DNA from: Chloroflexota bacterium
GTDB taxonomy: Bacteria; Chloroflexota; Chloroflexia; Chloroflexales; Roseiflexaceae
Direction of reading: 5' to 3'
Assembly: GCA_013388755.1 (NCBI GenBank)
Contig: JACAEQ010000060.1
Location: forward strand, 60,576-124,575
Length of the DNA stretch: 64,000 bases
This document shows positions 46,500-53,826 of the stretch, one piece after another. The notes beneath the pieces are model-generated. The model made no database searches and was not told where the DNA came from. It saw nothing but the letters and a program-made list of their open reading frames with translations. Both the position numbers and the translations under genes were made by a program. Position 1 is the stretch's first letter; each line of letters starts with the position of its first letter.

Positions 46500-46922
46500 T
46501 TACCTCTCGGGCGGCACGACGCCGATGGTCAGGAGGATATTGGCATAGACGCGCCGTTCGCCGGTCGCGATGACGAGGGCTGTATCGGGTGAGCGCGCCG
46601 CGTCATAGAACGGAAACCGTGCCAGGGTGTGCAGTGAGAGGCCAGGGAGAAGTGCGCGAAATTCGCCAAAGATTGCCGGTTCCGGACCCGTGTCAGGGAT
46701 CATCACATGCGCGGCTTCGATCGGGATGGCATCCGCCAGGGCGGCGAGCACATCGGTGGCATTCACCAGCCCTGGTGCAAGATTGAGGTAGACGCGCTGC
46801 GCGGCTGGCGGCGCGCCGGTAGCGAACGGATAGTTGCCGTCGGCAATCAACACGCGCGACCCATGGCCGGCACCGCCGAGAGCAGCGAGGATCTGGGGGT
46901 GGATCAGTTTGTAGCGTAACAT
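46500..46922 (-). CDS. RbsD/FucU-family sugar pyranase or mutarotase
   Basis: This 140-residue protein matches the RbsD/FucU family: LIHPQILAALGGAGHGSRVLIADGNYPF with the catalytic His and Asp, NATDVLAALADAIPIE in the middle and TGERRVYANILLTIGVV at the end. It interconverts anomers or ring forms of sugars such as ribose or fucose. The start has GAGGAG just upstream. No ribose or fucose transport genes are adjacent. Confidence 0.9.
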   Translation of the reverse strand: MLRYKLIHPQILAALGGAGHGSRVLIADGNYPFATGAPPAAQRVYLNLAPGLVNATDVLAALADAIPIEAAHVMIPDTGPEPAIFGEFRALLPGLSLHTLARFPFYDAARSPDTALVIATGERRVYANILLTIGVVPPER

Positions 46923-47047
46923 AAGCTCCTCAAACAGACAGAATCGGTACAGCCTGTTGCATGTGCGCAAGAAGTTCTGGTTTGCGGATCTCGACAGCGA
47001 GCTTCCCGGGCGTGTGCCAGCAACGCATGAATTTCGGAGAAGCTGTC
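46923..47047. other. short intergenic gap, no gene recognised
   Basis: The gap between the hspR stop and the rbsD-like start has a short minus-strand frame with GKLAVEIRKPELLAHMQ, which could be a vestige of a small gene, but it has no supporting ribosome-binding site. Confidence 0.3.
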
Positions 47048-47347
47048 CTATTCGGCCGGTTGCTCGGCGGCGAGGCGCTGGCGCAGCGCGTCGAGTTCAC
47101 GTTGCGCTTCAACGAGCTGGTGGCGCATATGCAGGATCACCTCCACGCCCGCGAGGTTCACACCAAGATCATCAACCAGGCGCTTGATGAAGCGAATCTG
47201 CTCGATATCGAGATCGCTATAGCGACGGATATTGCCGGGGCTGCGTTGCGGGCGGATCAGGCCACGACGTTCGTAGAGTCGCAGGCTCTGTTCATGCATG
47301 CCGCACAGCGCAGCCGCCGATTTGATGGTGTAATAGCGCTGCTTCAT
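47048..47347 (-). CDS. hspR: MerR-family heat-shock repressor HspR
   Basis: This 99-residue protein has a MerR-type winged helix (about residues 5-75): YYTIKSAAALCGMHEQSLRLYERRGLI, then RPQRSPGNIRRYSDLDIEQI. A C-terminal coiled coil completes it. HspR proteins repress chaperone genes by binding HAIR operators, and they commonly lie next to dnaJ or dnaK as here. The ATG at MKQRYY is chosen; longer frames overlap the dnaJ stop region. It is downstream of dnaJ by 16 bases. The operator is upstream of dnaJ, so the operon is probably autoregulated. Confidence 0.9.
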   Translation of the reverse strand: MKQRYYTIKSAAALCGMHEQSLRLYERRGLIRPQRSPGNIRRYSDLDIEQIRFIKRLVDDLGVNLAGVEVILHMRHQLVEAQRELDALRQRLAAEQPAE

Positions 47348-47363
47348 AGCAGACAAGCGACAG

Positions 47364-48239
47364 CTAACGATGTAGTGAACGTAACTGCTCGACCAGTTCG
47401 CGCTCGCGTTGCGACAGGTGAGTCGGCAGTGAGACGTCAAGCGTCACATACATGTCGCCGCGCGTCTGCGTAGCGCGGAGGCGCGGCATCCCCTGGCCAC
47501 CGACACGGATCACCTTACCGTTTTGTGAGCCAGCAGGAATCTTGAGGGTCACCGTCTTGCCGCCCATCGCCGGCACTTTCACTTCGCCGCCGAGCAGCAT
47601 CGTGTACAGATCGACCGGTACCCGGACGTGCAGGTCGTCGCCACGGCGTTCGAAGTGTGGATGCGGTGCGACATTGATCAGCAGGTAGAGGTCGCCGCGC
47701 GGGCCACCACCGATACCGGGGGCGCCTTCGCCAGCAACGCGCACCCGTGAACCGGTATCAACGCCTGGCGGGATTTTGACCGTAATGGTGCGTGGCTGGC
47801 CGCCGGGATTGTGGAACTGCAAGGTGCGTTGCGTCCCACTGAATGCTTCCTCAAGCGAAATGTCCACCGCCTGCTCAACGTCCTGCCCGGCCGTGCGGTA
47901 GACACCGCCGCGCACCCCGCCGGCCCGGCCACCGCCGAACAACGTCTCGAAGATGTCGGCGAAATCTCCCGCGCCGAACCCACCGACGCCGCTAAAGTCG
48001 GGCGCCTGCTGGTACCGCTGCCAGTCGCGCCCAAAGCGATCGTACTTGGCACGCTTTTCACTGTCGGAAAGCGTCTCATACGCCTCGTTGATCTCCTTGA
48101 AGCGGGCCTCGGCGGCTGCGTTGCCGGGGTTGATATCAGGATGGTACTGGCGCGCGAGCTTACGATAGGCTTTCTTAATCTCGGCATCGCTGGCATTGCG
48201 GTCGACACCCAGAATCTCATAATAGTCTTTAGACGCCAT
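47364..48239 (-). CDS. dnaJ: DnaJ/CbpA-type co-chaperone without zinc finger
   Basis: This 291-residue protein has an intact J domain (residues 1-70: [19 protein letters not shown] with HPD, KYDRFG). A G/F region ([19 protein letters not shown]) and two C-terminal substrate-binding subdomains ([55 protein letters not shown]) follow. No CxxCxGxG repeats are present, so it is a class B (CbpA-like) protein. It delivers substrates to DnaK. The gene heads the dnaJ-hspR operon, with the promoter and HAIR-like operator upstream. dnaK and grpE are not in the window. Confidence 0.95.
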   Translation of the reverse strand: MASKDYYEILGVDRNASDAEIKKAYRKLARQYHPDINPGNAAAEARFKEINEAYETLSDSEKRAKYDRFGRDWQRYQQAPDFSGVGGFGAGDFADIFETLFGGGRAGGVRGGVYRTAGQDVEQAVDISLEEAFSGTQRTLQFHNPGGQPRTITVKIPPGVDTGSRVRVAGEGAPGIGGGPRGDLYLLINVAPHPHFERRGDDLHVRVPVDLYTMLLGGEVKVPAMGGKTVTLKIPAGSQNGKVIRVGGQGMPRLRATQTRGDMYVTLDVSLPTHLSQRERELVEQLRSLHR

Positions 48240-48279
48240 TGCCCGGCTCCTCGGATGCCATCGCGATCGTGTACGCGGC

Positions 48280-48309
48280 ATTATACAAACTTGAGTACGG
48301 TATTGTCAA
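48280..48309 (-). promoter_or_regulatory. dnaJ-hspR promoter
   Basis: On the minus strand: TTGACA (48304-48309), an 18-base spacer, then TATAAT (48280-48285) preceded by TG. This is a near-consensus sigma70-type promoter, 41 bases upstream of the dnaJ ATG. Confidence 0.75.
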
Positions 48310-48310
48310 G
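48290..48310. promoter_or_regulatory. HAIR-like operator for HspR
   Basis: CTTGAGT (48290-48296), seven bases, then TGTCAAG (48304-48310). The HAIR consensus is CTTGAGT-N7-ACTCAAG, so the left half is perfect and the right half matches five of seven. It overlaps the -35 and the spacer of the dnaJ promoter, as expected for repression. Confidence 0.7.
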
Positions 48311-48349
48311 GTTGGTTGCTGCAAGTCGTCGAGGCACGGGCAACGCACA

Positions 48350-48378
48350 TTGACAAATCCACTCCAGTGGTGTAATAT
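48350..48378 (+). promoter_or_regulatory. tRNA operon promoter
   Basis: TTGACA (48350-48355), a 17-base spacer, then TAATAT (48373-48378) preceded by TG. It ends 17 bases upstream of tRNA-Leu. Confidence 0.7.
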
Positions 48379-48395
48379 GCAGTGCGCTACGACAT

Positions 48396-48482
<87 letters not shown>

Positions 48483-48484
48483 GC

Positions 48485-48511
48485 AGCAGGGGCGAGTATC
48501 TCGCCCCTGCT
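48485..48511 (+). other. perfect 12-bp hairpin between the two tRNA genes
   Basis: AGCAGGGGCGAG, loop TAT, CTCGCCCCTGCT. It begins two bases after the CCA of tRNA-Leu and ends seven bases before tRNA-Gln. There is no T-run, so it is more likely a processing or spacer structure than a terminator. Confidence 0.75.
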
Positions 48512-48518
48512 CCCACGC

Positions 48519-48592
48519 TGGGGGATAGTTTAACGGTAGAACGCCTGACTCTGGATCAGGTAGTTGGGGTTCGAGTCCCTGTCCCCCAGCCA
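48519..48592 (+). tRNA. tRNA-Gln (anticodon CTG)
   Basis: A 74-base tRNA with encoded CCA. The acceptor arms TGGGGGA and TCCCCCA pair. The anticodon stem CCTGA/TCAGG encloses CTCTGGA, anticodon CTG. The T-loop is GTTCGAGTC. Confidence 0.97.
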
Positions 48593-48610
48593 GCACAATA
48601 ACGCATCACG

Positions 48611-48644
48611 AAGCGATTGGCCGAAATGGCCGGTCGCTTTTTTT
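48611..48644 (+). terminator. intrinsic terminator of the tRNA operon
   Basis: AAGCGA-TT-GGCC and GGCC-GG-TCGCTT form a stem with a GAAAT loop, followed by a run of seven T. It lies 18 bases after tRNA-Gln. Confidence 0.85.
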
Positions 48645-48799
48645 CGTGCTGATGGAGCCAGTCACGCTGGAGGATGTTGAGCCGCCTGACCTGGACAAAC
48701 TGGCGAAACTGGCCCACCATGCTACCATGCCATTGTGGCGCGACATCCCCGGCTTTTCCACCCGGGCGCACCAGATGAGCAGCAAAGGATCACCAGCCC

Positions 48800-49552
48800 A
48801 TGCAACTCAACGATCGAGTCGTGGTCATCACTGGCGCCGCCGGCGGCATCGGCCGCGCTGCGGCTCTGGCGTTTGCGCGTGAAGGAGCGCGTATCCTTGC
48901 CACCGACATTGACGACGCCGGCGGCGCGGCAACCGTCGAACAGGTGTGTGCTGCCGGCGGCCAGGCATACTTTCAGCGAGCCGATGTGACCGCCTTCGAT
49001 GAGGTTGAAGCGGCGGTTGCGCGGGCGATCGCGCTCTGGGGGCAGGTTGACGTGATGTGCAATAATGCAGCGATCGCACCCTATAAGCCGCTCCTCGACC
49101 AGACGCCGGACGATTTCGACCGGGTGATACGGGTCAATCAGCATGGGGTCTTCCATGGCATCCTGGCGGCGGCGCGCGCCATGCGCGCGCAGCAGCGGCA
49201 TGGCGTCATCATCAATACCGCCTCGGTCTACGCCGAACTGGCGGCCCTCGGCGTGATCGGTTATCACGCCGCCAAGGCTGCTGTCGCTATGATGACGCGC
49301 GCTGCGGCGCTGGAACTCGCGCGCTATGGTATTCGCGTGGTTGCGGTGGCGCCAGGCGTGGTTGATACCCCCATCATTCAGGGATATAAGGATGCCGGCC
49401 AGGAAGAGATCATGGCGCGCAAACAGATGCGGCGCAAGCTGATGCGCCCTGAGCAGATCGCCAGTGTGATGGTCTTCCTGGCCACCGACGCGGCAGATGG
49501 CATCAATGGCAGCGTTGTGATGGTTGACGATGGGTATGCGTCATTCAAATAA
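48800..49552 (+). CDS. SDR-family NAD(P)-dependent oxidoreductase
   Basis: This 250-residue classical short-chain dehydrogenase has the cofactor motif VVITGAAGGIGRAAA (residues 8-22) and ATDIDD, which favours NAD. DVMCNNAAIAPY and INTASV with the catalytic Ser follow. The catalytic pair is in IGYHAAKAAVAMM (YxxxK). MVDDGYASFK is the usual C-terminal ending. The substrate is unknown. It stands alone between the tRNA genes and the SWIM-MoxR cluster. Confidence 0.93.
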   Translation: MQLNDRVVVITGAAGGIGRAAALAFAREGARILATDIDDAGGAATVEQVCAAGGQAYFQRADVTAFDEVEAAVARAIALWGQVDVMCNNAAIAPYKPLLDQTPDDFDRVIRVNQHGVFHGILAAARAMRAQQRHGVIINTASVYAELAALGVIGYHAAKAAVAMMTRAAALELARYGIRVVAVAPGVVDTPIIQGYKDAGQEEIMARKQMRRKLMRPEQIASVMVFLATDAADGINGSVVMVDDGYASFK

Positions 49553-49562
49553 CCACCGGTAT

Positions 49563-49589
49563 GATGTGTGACCGTAGGTGTCACACATC
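49563..49589. promoter_or_regulatory. perfect 10-bp inverted repeat upstream of the SWIM-MoxR cluster
   Basis: GATGTGTGAC (49563-49572), a 7-base spacer, GTCACACATC (49580-49589). It lies ten bases after the SDR stop and 66 bases before the SWIM gene start. It contains TGTGA and TCACA half-sites, but with nine bases between them rather than the CRP spacing of six. It is either an operator or a terminator-like hairpin of the SDR gene; there is no T-run. Confidence 0.5.
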
Positions 49590-49655
49590 TGTGCGACAAT
49601 ACCGCTGAAACAGAACAGCCTGTCGGGCCAATCCTACCAGATACGAGCACGCTCC

Positions 49656-50993
49656 ATGCCGACAACGCTGACTGCTGCGCAAATCGTTGCACTGGCACCC
49701 GACGCCGCCTCGGCAACGGCCGGGCGTGCACTTGCCAGCCTGCACAAATGGCAGAATCTCGGCCAGAACGACGTGGCGGCCTGGGGTGAGTGCCAGGGAA
49801 GTGGCAAGGCTCCGTACCGCGTCCAGATCGATCTGTGCGAGCCGGCGTTTCGCTGCACCTGCCCGAGTCGCAAGTTTCCCTGCAAACATGGGATCGGCCT
49901 GCTGCTGCTGCTGGCTGCGCACCCTGCCGCATTCACCGCCGGCGCCCCGCCAGCATGGGTTGCCGAATGGCTGGCAACGCGCGACCAGAATGCGCAGAGG
50001 CGCGCGGCGCCGGCTGCCGGTGCAGGCGCGGAGGCGCCGCCTGTCGTGCCGAAACGATCCGGTCTCCCGGGGAGCGCCGCTGCGCGTGAGGCCAGGGTTG
50101 CTGACGGCCTGGAAGAGCTTGACCGCTGGTTGTGCGATCTGGTGCGCCAGGGGCTGGCCTCGCTCCAGGGGCGAGGTCACCGCTTCTGGGATGATATGGC
50201 CAGACGGATGATTGATGCGCAGGCGCCCGGTGTGGCGCGCATGATCCGTGACCTGCCGCAGATCGTCGCGTCGGGTGAAGGATGGCAATCGCGCTTGCTG
50301 GAACGCCTGGCGCGGATTCACCTGCTGATTGCAGGGTATCGCCGGCGCAGCATAGTATCGCCGGACGTGCTCGCTGAGGTGCGGTCCCGGCTTGGCTGGG
50401 CGCAAGATCAGGAGCGTGTGCGTGCTGGCCCGGCCGTGCGCGATACCTGGCTGGCACTGGGCCAGTCTGTCACTGAAGAGGAGAAGTTGCGGGTGCAACG
50501 GACCTGGCTGTGGGGTGAACGAACCGGCCGGCCGGCGCTGCTGCTGTCATTCGCGCCGCCCGGTAAGTCGCTCGATCGCAGTGTGGTGGTCGGCACCGCG
50601 CTCGACGCCGATCTGGCGTTCTACGATGGCATCGTTCCGTTACGCGCGCTACTGGTGCAACGCCACAGTTCACCTGTACCGATCCAGGCGATGCCGGGCC
50701 ATGCCACAATTGCGTCTGGCCTGGGCGCCTGGGCCGATGCCGTGGCGCGGAACCCGTGGCTGGATCGCTACTTCCTCTCGCTGACGGGTGTTGTTCCTCT
50801 GCTTGATGGCGAACGCTGGGTAGTGCTCGATGGCGAAGGGCGTTCCGTTGTGCTGGCGGTGCGCCCGCAGCAGGGATGGCGGTTGCGTGCAATCAGTGGT
50901 GGGCGCGCGATTGCCCTTGCCGGCGAGTGGGACGGTACGGCGCTCATGCCGCTATCAGCGTGGGACGGCGACGCAATTGTATGCCTGGATTGA
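49656..50993 (+). CDS. SWIM zinc-finger protein of a MoxR-VWA cluster
   Basis: This 445-residue protein has a SWIM finger near the N-terminus: FRCTCPSRKFPCKHGIGLLL, with Cys67, Cys69, Cys76 and His78. SWIM domains bind DNA or proteins. The rest (about 130-445) is helix-rich and then beta-rich, with no recognised catalytic motif (for example RTWLWGERTGRPALLLSFAP). It is the first of five genes in the same direction (SWIM, DUF5691, MoxR, DUF5682, VWA) that recur together in several phyla. The joint function is not known to me. The start is the ATG giving MPTTLTAAQ; a longer frame starts at the inverted repeat. Confidence 0.85.
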   Translation: MPTTLTAAQIVALAPDAASATAGRALASLHKWQNLGQNDVAAWGECQGSGKAPYRVQIDLCEPAFRCTCPSRKFPCKHGIGLLLLLAAHPAAFTAGAPPAWVAEWLATRDQNAQRRAAPAAGAGAEAPPVVPKRSGLPGSAAAREARVADGLEELDRWLCDLVRQGLASLQGRGHRFWDDMARRMIDAQAPGVARMIRDLPQIVASGEGWQSRLLERLARIHLLIAGYRRRSIVSPDVLAEVRSRLGWAQDQERVRAGPAVRDTWLALGQSVTEEEKLRVQRTWLWGERTGRPALLLSFAPPGKSLDRSVVVGTALDADLAFYDGIVPLRALLVQRHSSPVPIQAMPGHATIASGLGAWADAVARNPWLDRYFLSLTGVVPLLDGERWVVLDGEGRSVVLAVRPQQGWRLRAISGGRAIALAGEWDGTALMPLSAWDGDAIVCLD

Positions 50994-51017
50994 TCATCTC
51001 CTTTTCAGGTGGACGTT

Positions 51018-52598
51018 ATGGCAACCGGGCCCTTGCATCACAACGAACTCTGGGAGACCCTGGTCGCAACCGCCATTCTTGGTACGGAGCGCCGGCCATT
51101 CATACAGCTGAGTGCGGGTGGCGCCCTCGGCGCAGCACTCGAAGCACTCGATGCGTCGCAGGGTGAGCGCGCGTTACTGGAGGCTGCGGCGCTGGTGAGC
51201 GCCTACCGGCGTGCCGGAACGGTGCCAGAGGTGTGTGCGGCTCAACCTGGCGCGCCGGAATCGCCCGATGATGATCTGCCGGTCTGTTCGCCGCGAGCCG
51301 TCGCACATCTGCTCGCCATGCTGAATGGAACGCACAGCGTGGTGCTGCCCGAGTGGCTTTCGGCGCTTGCTGCTGCCGGGAAGCGCGCACCACCGTCTGT
51401 CCTGCCGGAGATCCTCGAAGCCGGGCGCACACGATCTGCGTTGCGCCCACTGATCCGGGCCGTGTCTGGCGCACGCGGTCGCTGGCTGGCAGCACAGAAT
51501 CCCGACTGGGAGTATGCCGCCGGGGCCGCGGCGCCGGCGATCCTGGCCGATCCCGCAGCGGTCAATGCTGTGTGGCAGACGGGTTCGTCTGCCGCGCGCC
51601 GGGCGCTGCTCGATACGATGCGTTCCGTTGCGCCCGATTCGGGGCGAGCGCTGCTTGAGTCAACCTGGGCCGACGAGCGCGCTGAAGACCGGGTGGCGTT
51701 TCTCCAATGCATGGAAACAGGTCTCAGTATGGCAGATGAGCCGTTCCTCGAAGGCGCGCTTGACAACCGCAGCAAAGAGGTGCGCACCGCTGCTGCCGGC
51801 CTGCTCGCGCGCCTGCCCGAGGCGCGTCTGGTGCATCGCATGATTGCTCGCCTGGCGCCCCTGTTGCGCCGGGTGCCGCCGGAACGGTCGTGGTTGCCTG
51901 GCCTGATGCAGGAACGCGCCGGCAGCATTGACATGACGCTGCCGGAGATGTGCGATCGAGCCATGGTACGCGATGGTGTTGACACAAGAGAGTCAGATGG
52001 GGCATCGCCGAAAGAGCGGGCACAATGGCTGCACCAGATGTTGCGTGGCGTACCGCCCGCCCACTGGTGCGCCTGCTGGAACGCCGCGCCTGCGGATCTG
52101 ATCGCCGCAGCCGCACGGAGCAAGTGGCGCGACACCATCCTGCCGGCGTGGATCTATGCCGCCTGGAACACGCGTGACGCGGACTGGGCCGAGGTGCTGC
52201 TGCGCCTTGATCCATCGCACACCGAATTGCTGCCGCTGCTGTCTGTTGAACGCCAGGAAGCTTTGCTGCTCGATCTGCTGGCCGAAGGTGAGGGGTTGCC
52301 CGGGTTGCGGCGCGTGACCGGCCTGTTGCGCCAGACGCGCCACACCTGGCGCCCGCACTTTGCGCGCGCCGTGCTCGCTGCTGTGCGTAAACAGATATCC
52401 AACCCACTCCTGCCCATAGATTATGGTGTGCATGGCGCATTGACCGATGTTGCGCTCCGCCTGCCGCCCGATCTGCTCCCTGAGATTGTTCGCGACTGGC
52501 GCGGCCTTGCAATGCATGAACAGTGGCAGGGCGCCATTGATCGTCTGCTGGCGACACTCCAGTTTCGCAGCGATATGCTTCAGGCGTTGCGTGATTGA
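51018..52598 (+). CDS. DUF5691-family protein of a MoxR-VWA cluster
   Basis: This 526-residue protein opens with HHNELWETLVATAILGTERRPF, the DUF5691 lead motif. It is almost entirely helical with HEAT-like pairs, for example DNRSKEVRTAAAGLLARLPE followed by ARLVHRMIARL. No catalytic residues are recognised; a scaffold or adaptor role is likely. The ATG at MATGPLHH is preceded by AGGTGG. It starts 24 bases after the SWIM gene and ends 26 bases before the MoxR start, so co-translation is likely. Confidence 0.8.
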   Translation: MATGPLHHNELWETLVATAILGTERRPFIQLSAGGALGAALEALDASQGERALLEAAALVSAYRRAGTVPEVCAAQPGAPESPDDDLPVCSPRAVAHLLAMLNGTHSVVLPEWLSALAAAGKRAPPSVLPEILEAGRTRSALRPLIRAVSGARGRWLAAQNPDWEYAAGAAAPAILADPAAVNAVWQTGSSAARRALLDTMRSVAPDSGRALLESTWADERAEDRVAFLQCMETGLSMADEPFLEGALDNRSKEVRTAAAGLLARLPEARLVHRMIARLAPLLRRVPPERSWLPGLMQERAGSIDMTLPEMCDRAMVRDGVDTRESDGASPKERAQWLHQMLRGVPPAHWCACWNAAPADLIAAAARSKWRDTILPAWIYAAWNTRDADWAEVLLRLDPSHTELLPLLSVERQEALLLDLLAEGEGLPGLRRVTGLLRQTRHTWRPHFARAVLAAVRKQISNPLLPIDYGVHGALTDVALRLPPDLLPEIVRDWRGLAMHEQWQGAIDRLLATLQFRSDMLQALRD

Positions 52599-52624
52599 AT
52601 GTATTGCTCGTGCACGTGAGGAGA

Positions 52625-53713
52625 ATGATTGTGACCCGGCTTCTACGCGAACATGCCGAACAACAGTATGCCGCTGAACTTGCGACACTGGCGCAAGTGG
52701 ATGACCGGCCTCGCCCACCCAACTGGAAGCTCTCGCCGTGGGCAGTGGCGACATATCTGCTGGGCGGAACGCTTGCTGATGGAACCGTGGTGACCCCCAA
52801 GTATGTTGGTCATCGGCGCTTGATCGAGATCGCGGTTGCCACCCTTGCCACCGACCGTGGCCTGTTGCTGCTCGGGGTTCCCGGAACGGCCAAGAGCCGG
52901 GTCTCCGAGCATCTGACGGCTGCGATTTCGGGTGACTCCACCCTGCTCGTTCAGGGTACCGCCGGCACCAGCGAAGAAGCCATTCGCTATGGCTGGAACT
53001 ATGCGCGTCTGCTGGCTGATGGCCCATCGCCTGCCGCGCTGGTCGCCAGCCCGGTGATGCGAGCCATGAGTGAAGGTAAGATTGCGCGCGTCGAGGAACT
53101 GACGCGCATTCCGGCGGATGTGCAGGATACCCTGATCACCATCATGTCGGAGAAGACGCTGCCTGTTCCAGAGTTGAACACCGAAGTGCAGGCCGTGAAG
53201 GGCTTCAATATTATCGCCACTGCCAATGATCGCGACCGGGGCGTGAATGAGTTGTCGAGCGCGCTCAAACGCCGCTTCAATACGATGGTGCTGCCGTTGC
53301 CGGAGACAATTGACGATGAAGTTGCCATCGTCCAGCGCCGTGTCGCCGATCTTGGTCGCGCGCTGGAGTTGCCCGCCGAGCCGCCAGCACTTGAAGAGAT
53401 TCGCCGTATTGTGACGGTGTTCCGTGAGTTGCGTGCCGGCGTGACGATTGACGGCGCGACGAGGATCAAATCTCCCAGCGGAACGCTCAGTACCGCCGAG
53501 GCAATCTCGGTGGTCAACAATGGTCTGGCGCTGGCGGCGCACTTTGGCGATGGGCGATTACGCGCTGCCGACGTCGCCTCTGGCCTCGTCGGCGCAATTG
53601 TGAAGGACCCGGTGCAGGATCGTGTCGTCTGGCTGGAATACCTTGAAACAGTGGTCAAGGAGCGTAACGGCTGGAAGGATCTGTACCGTGCGTGCCGGGA
53701 AATGGGAGGGTAG
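52625..53713 (+). CDS. MoxR-type AAA ATPase
   Basis: This 362-residue AAA+ protein has Walker A LLLGVPGTAKSRVSEHL (residues 82-98) and the Walker B-like GKIARVEELTRIPADVQDTL, where the usual DE is EE. Sensor 1 is FNIIATANDRDRGVNEL and the arginine finger lies in SSALKRRFNTM. MoxR ATPases act as chaperones that remodel or insert cofactors into VWA-partnered targets. The VWA gene lies downstream in the same cluster. The ATG follows TGAGGAG. An upstream TTG in the same frame overlapping the DUF5691 stop is less likely. Confidence 0.93.
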   Translation: MIVTRLLREHAEQQYAAELATLAQVDDRPRPPNWKLSPWAVATYLLGGTLADGTVVTPKYVGHRRLIEIAVATLATDRGLLLLGVPGTAKSRVSEHLTAAISGDSTLLVQGTAGTSEEAIRYGWNYARLLADGPSPAALVASPVMRAMSEGKIARVEELTRIPADVQDTLITIMSEKTLPVPELNTEVQAVKGFNIIATANDRDRGVNELSSALKRRFNTMVLPLPETIDDEVAIVQRRVADLGRALELPAEPPALEEIRRIVTVFRELRAGVTIDGATRIKSPSGTLSTAEAISVVNNGLALAAHFGDGRLRAADVASGLVGAIVKDPVQDRVVWLEYLETVVKERNGWKDLYRACREMGG

Positions 53714-53826
53714 AGCCGGTTGCTTGATTGCAGACCGTTGATGAGCTCGACTTCCTGATGCCGTCCAGGCTCGTGCTGACGGGTGACGCGTTTTACTTCG
53801 CGCAATGGACGCATTCCGTTTACGCC

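Noticed and set aside
48485..48511. Intrinsic terminator between the two tRNAs
   Set aside because: The stem is perfect but there is no T-run, and a proper terminator follows tRNA-Gln.
49563..49589. Canonical CRP site
   Set aside because: The TGTGA/TCACA half-sites are nine bases apart, not six; it is kept only as an unspecified inverted repeat.
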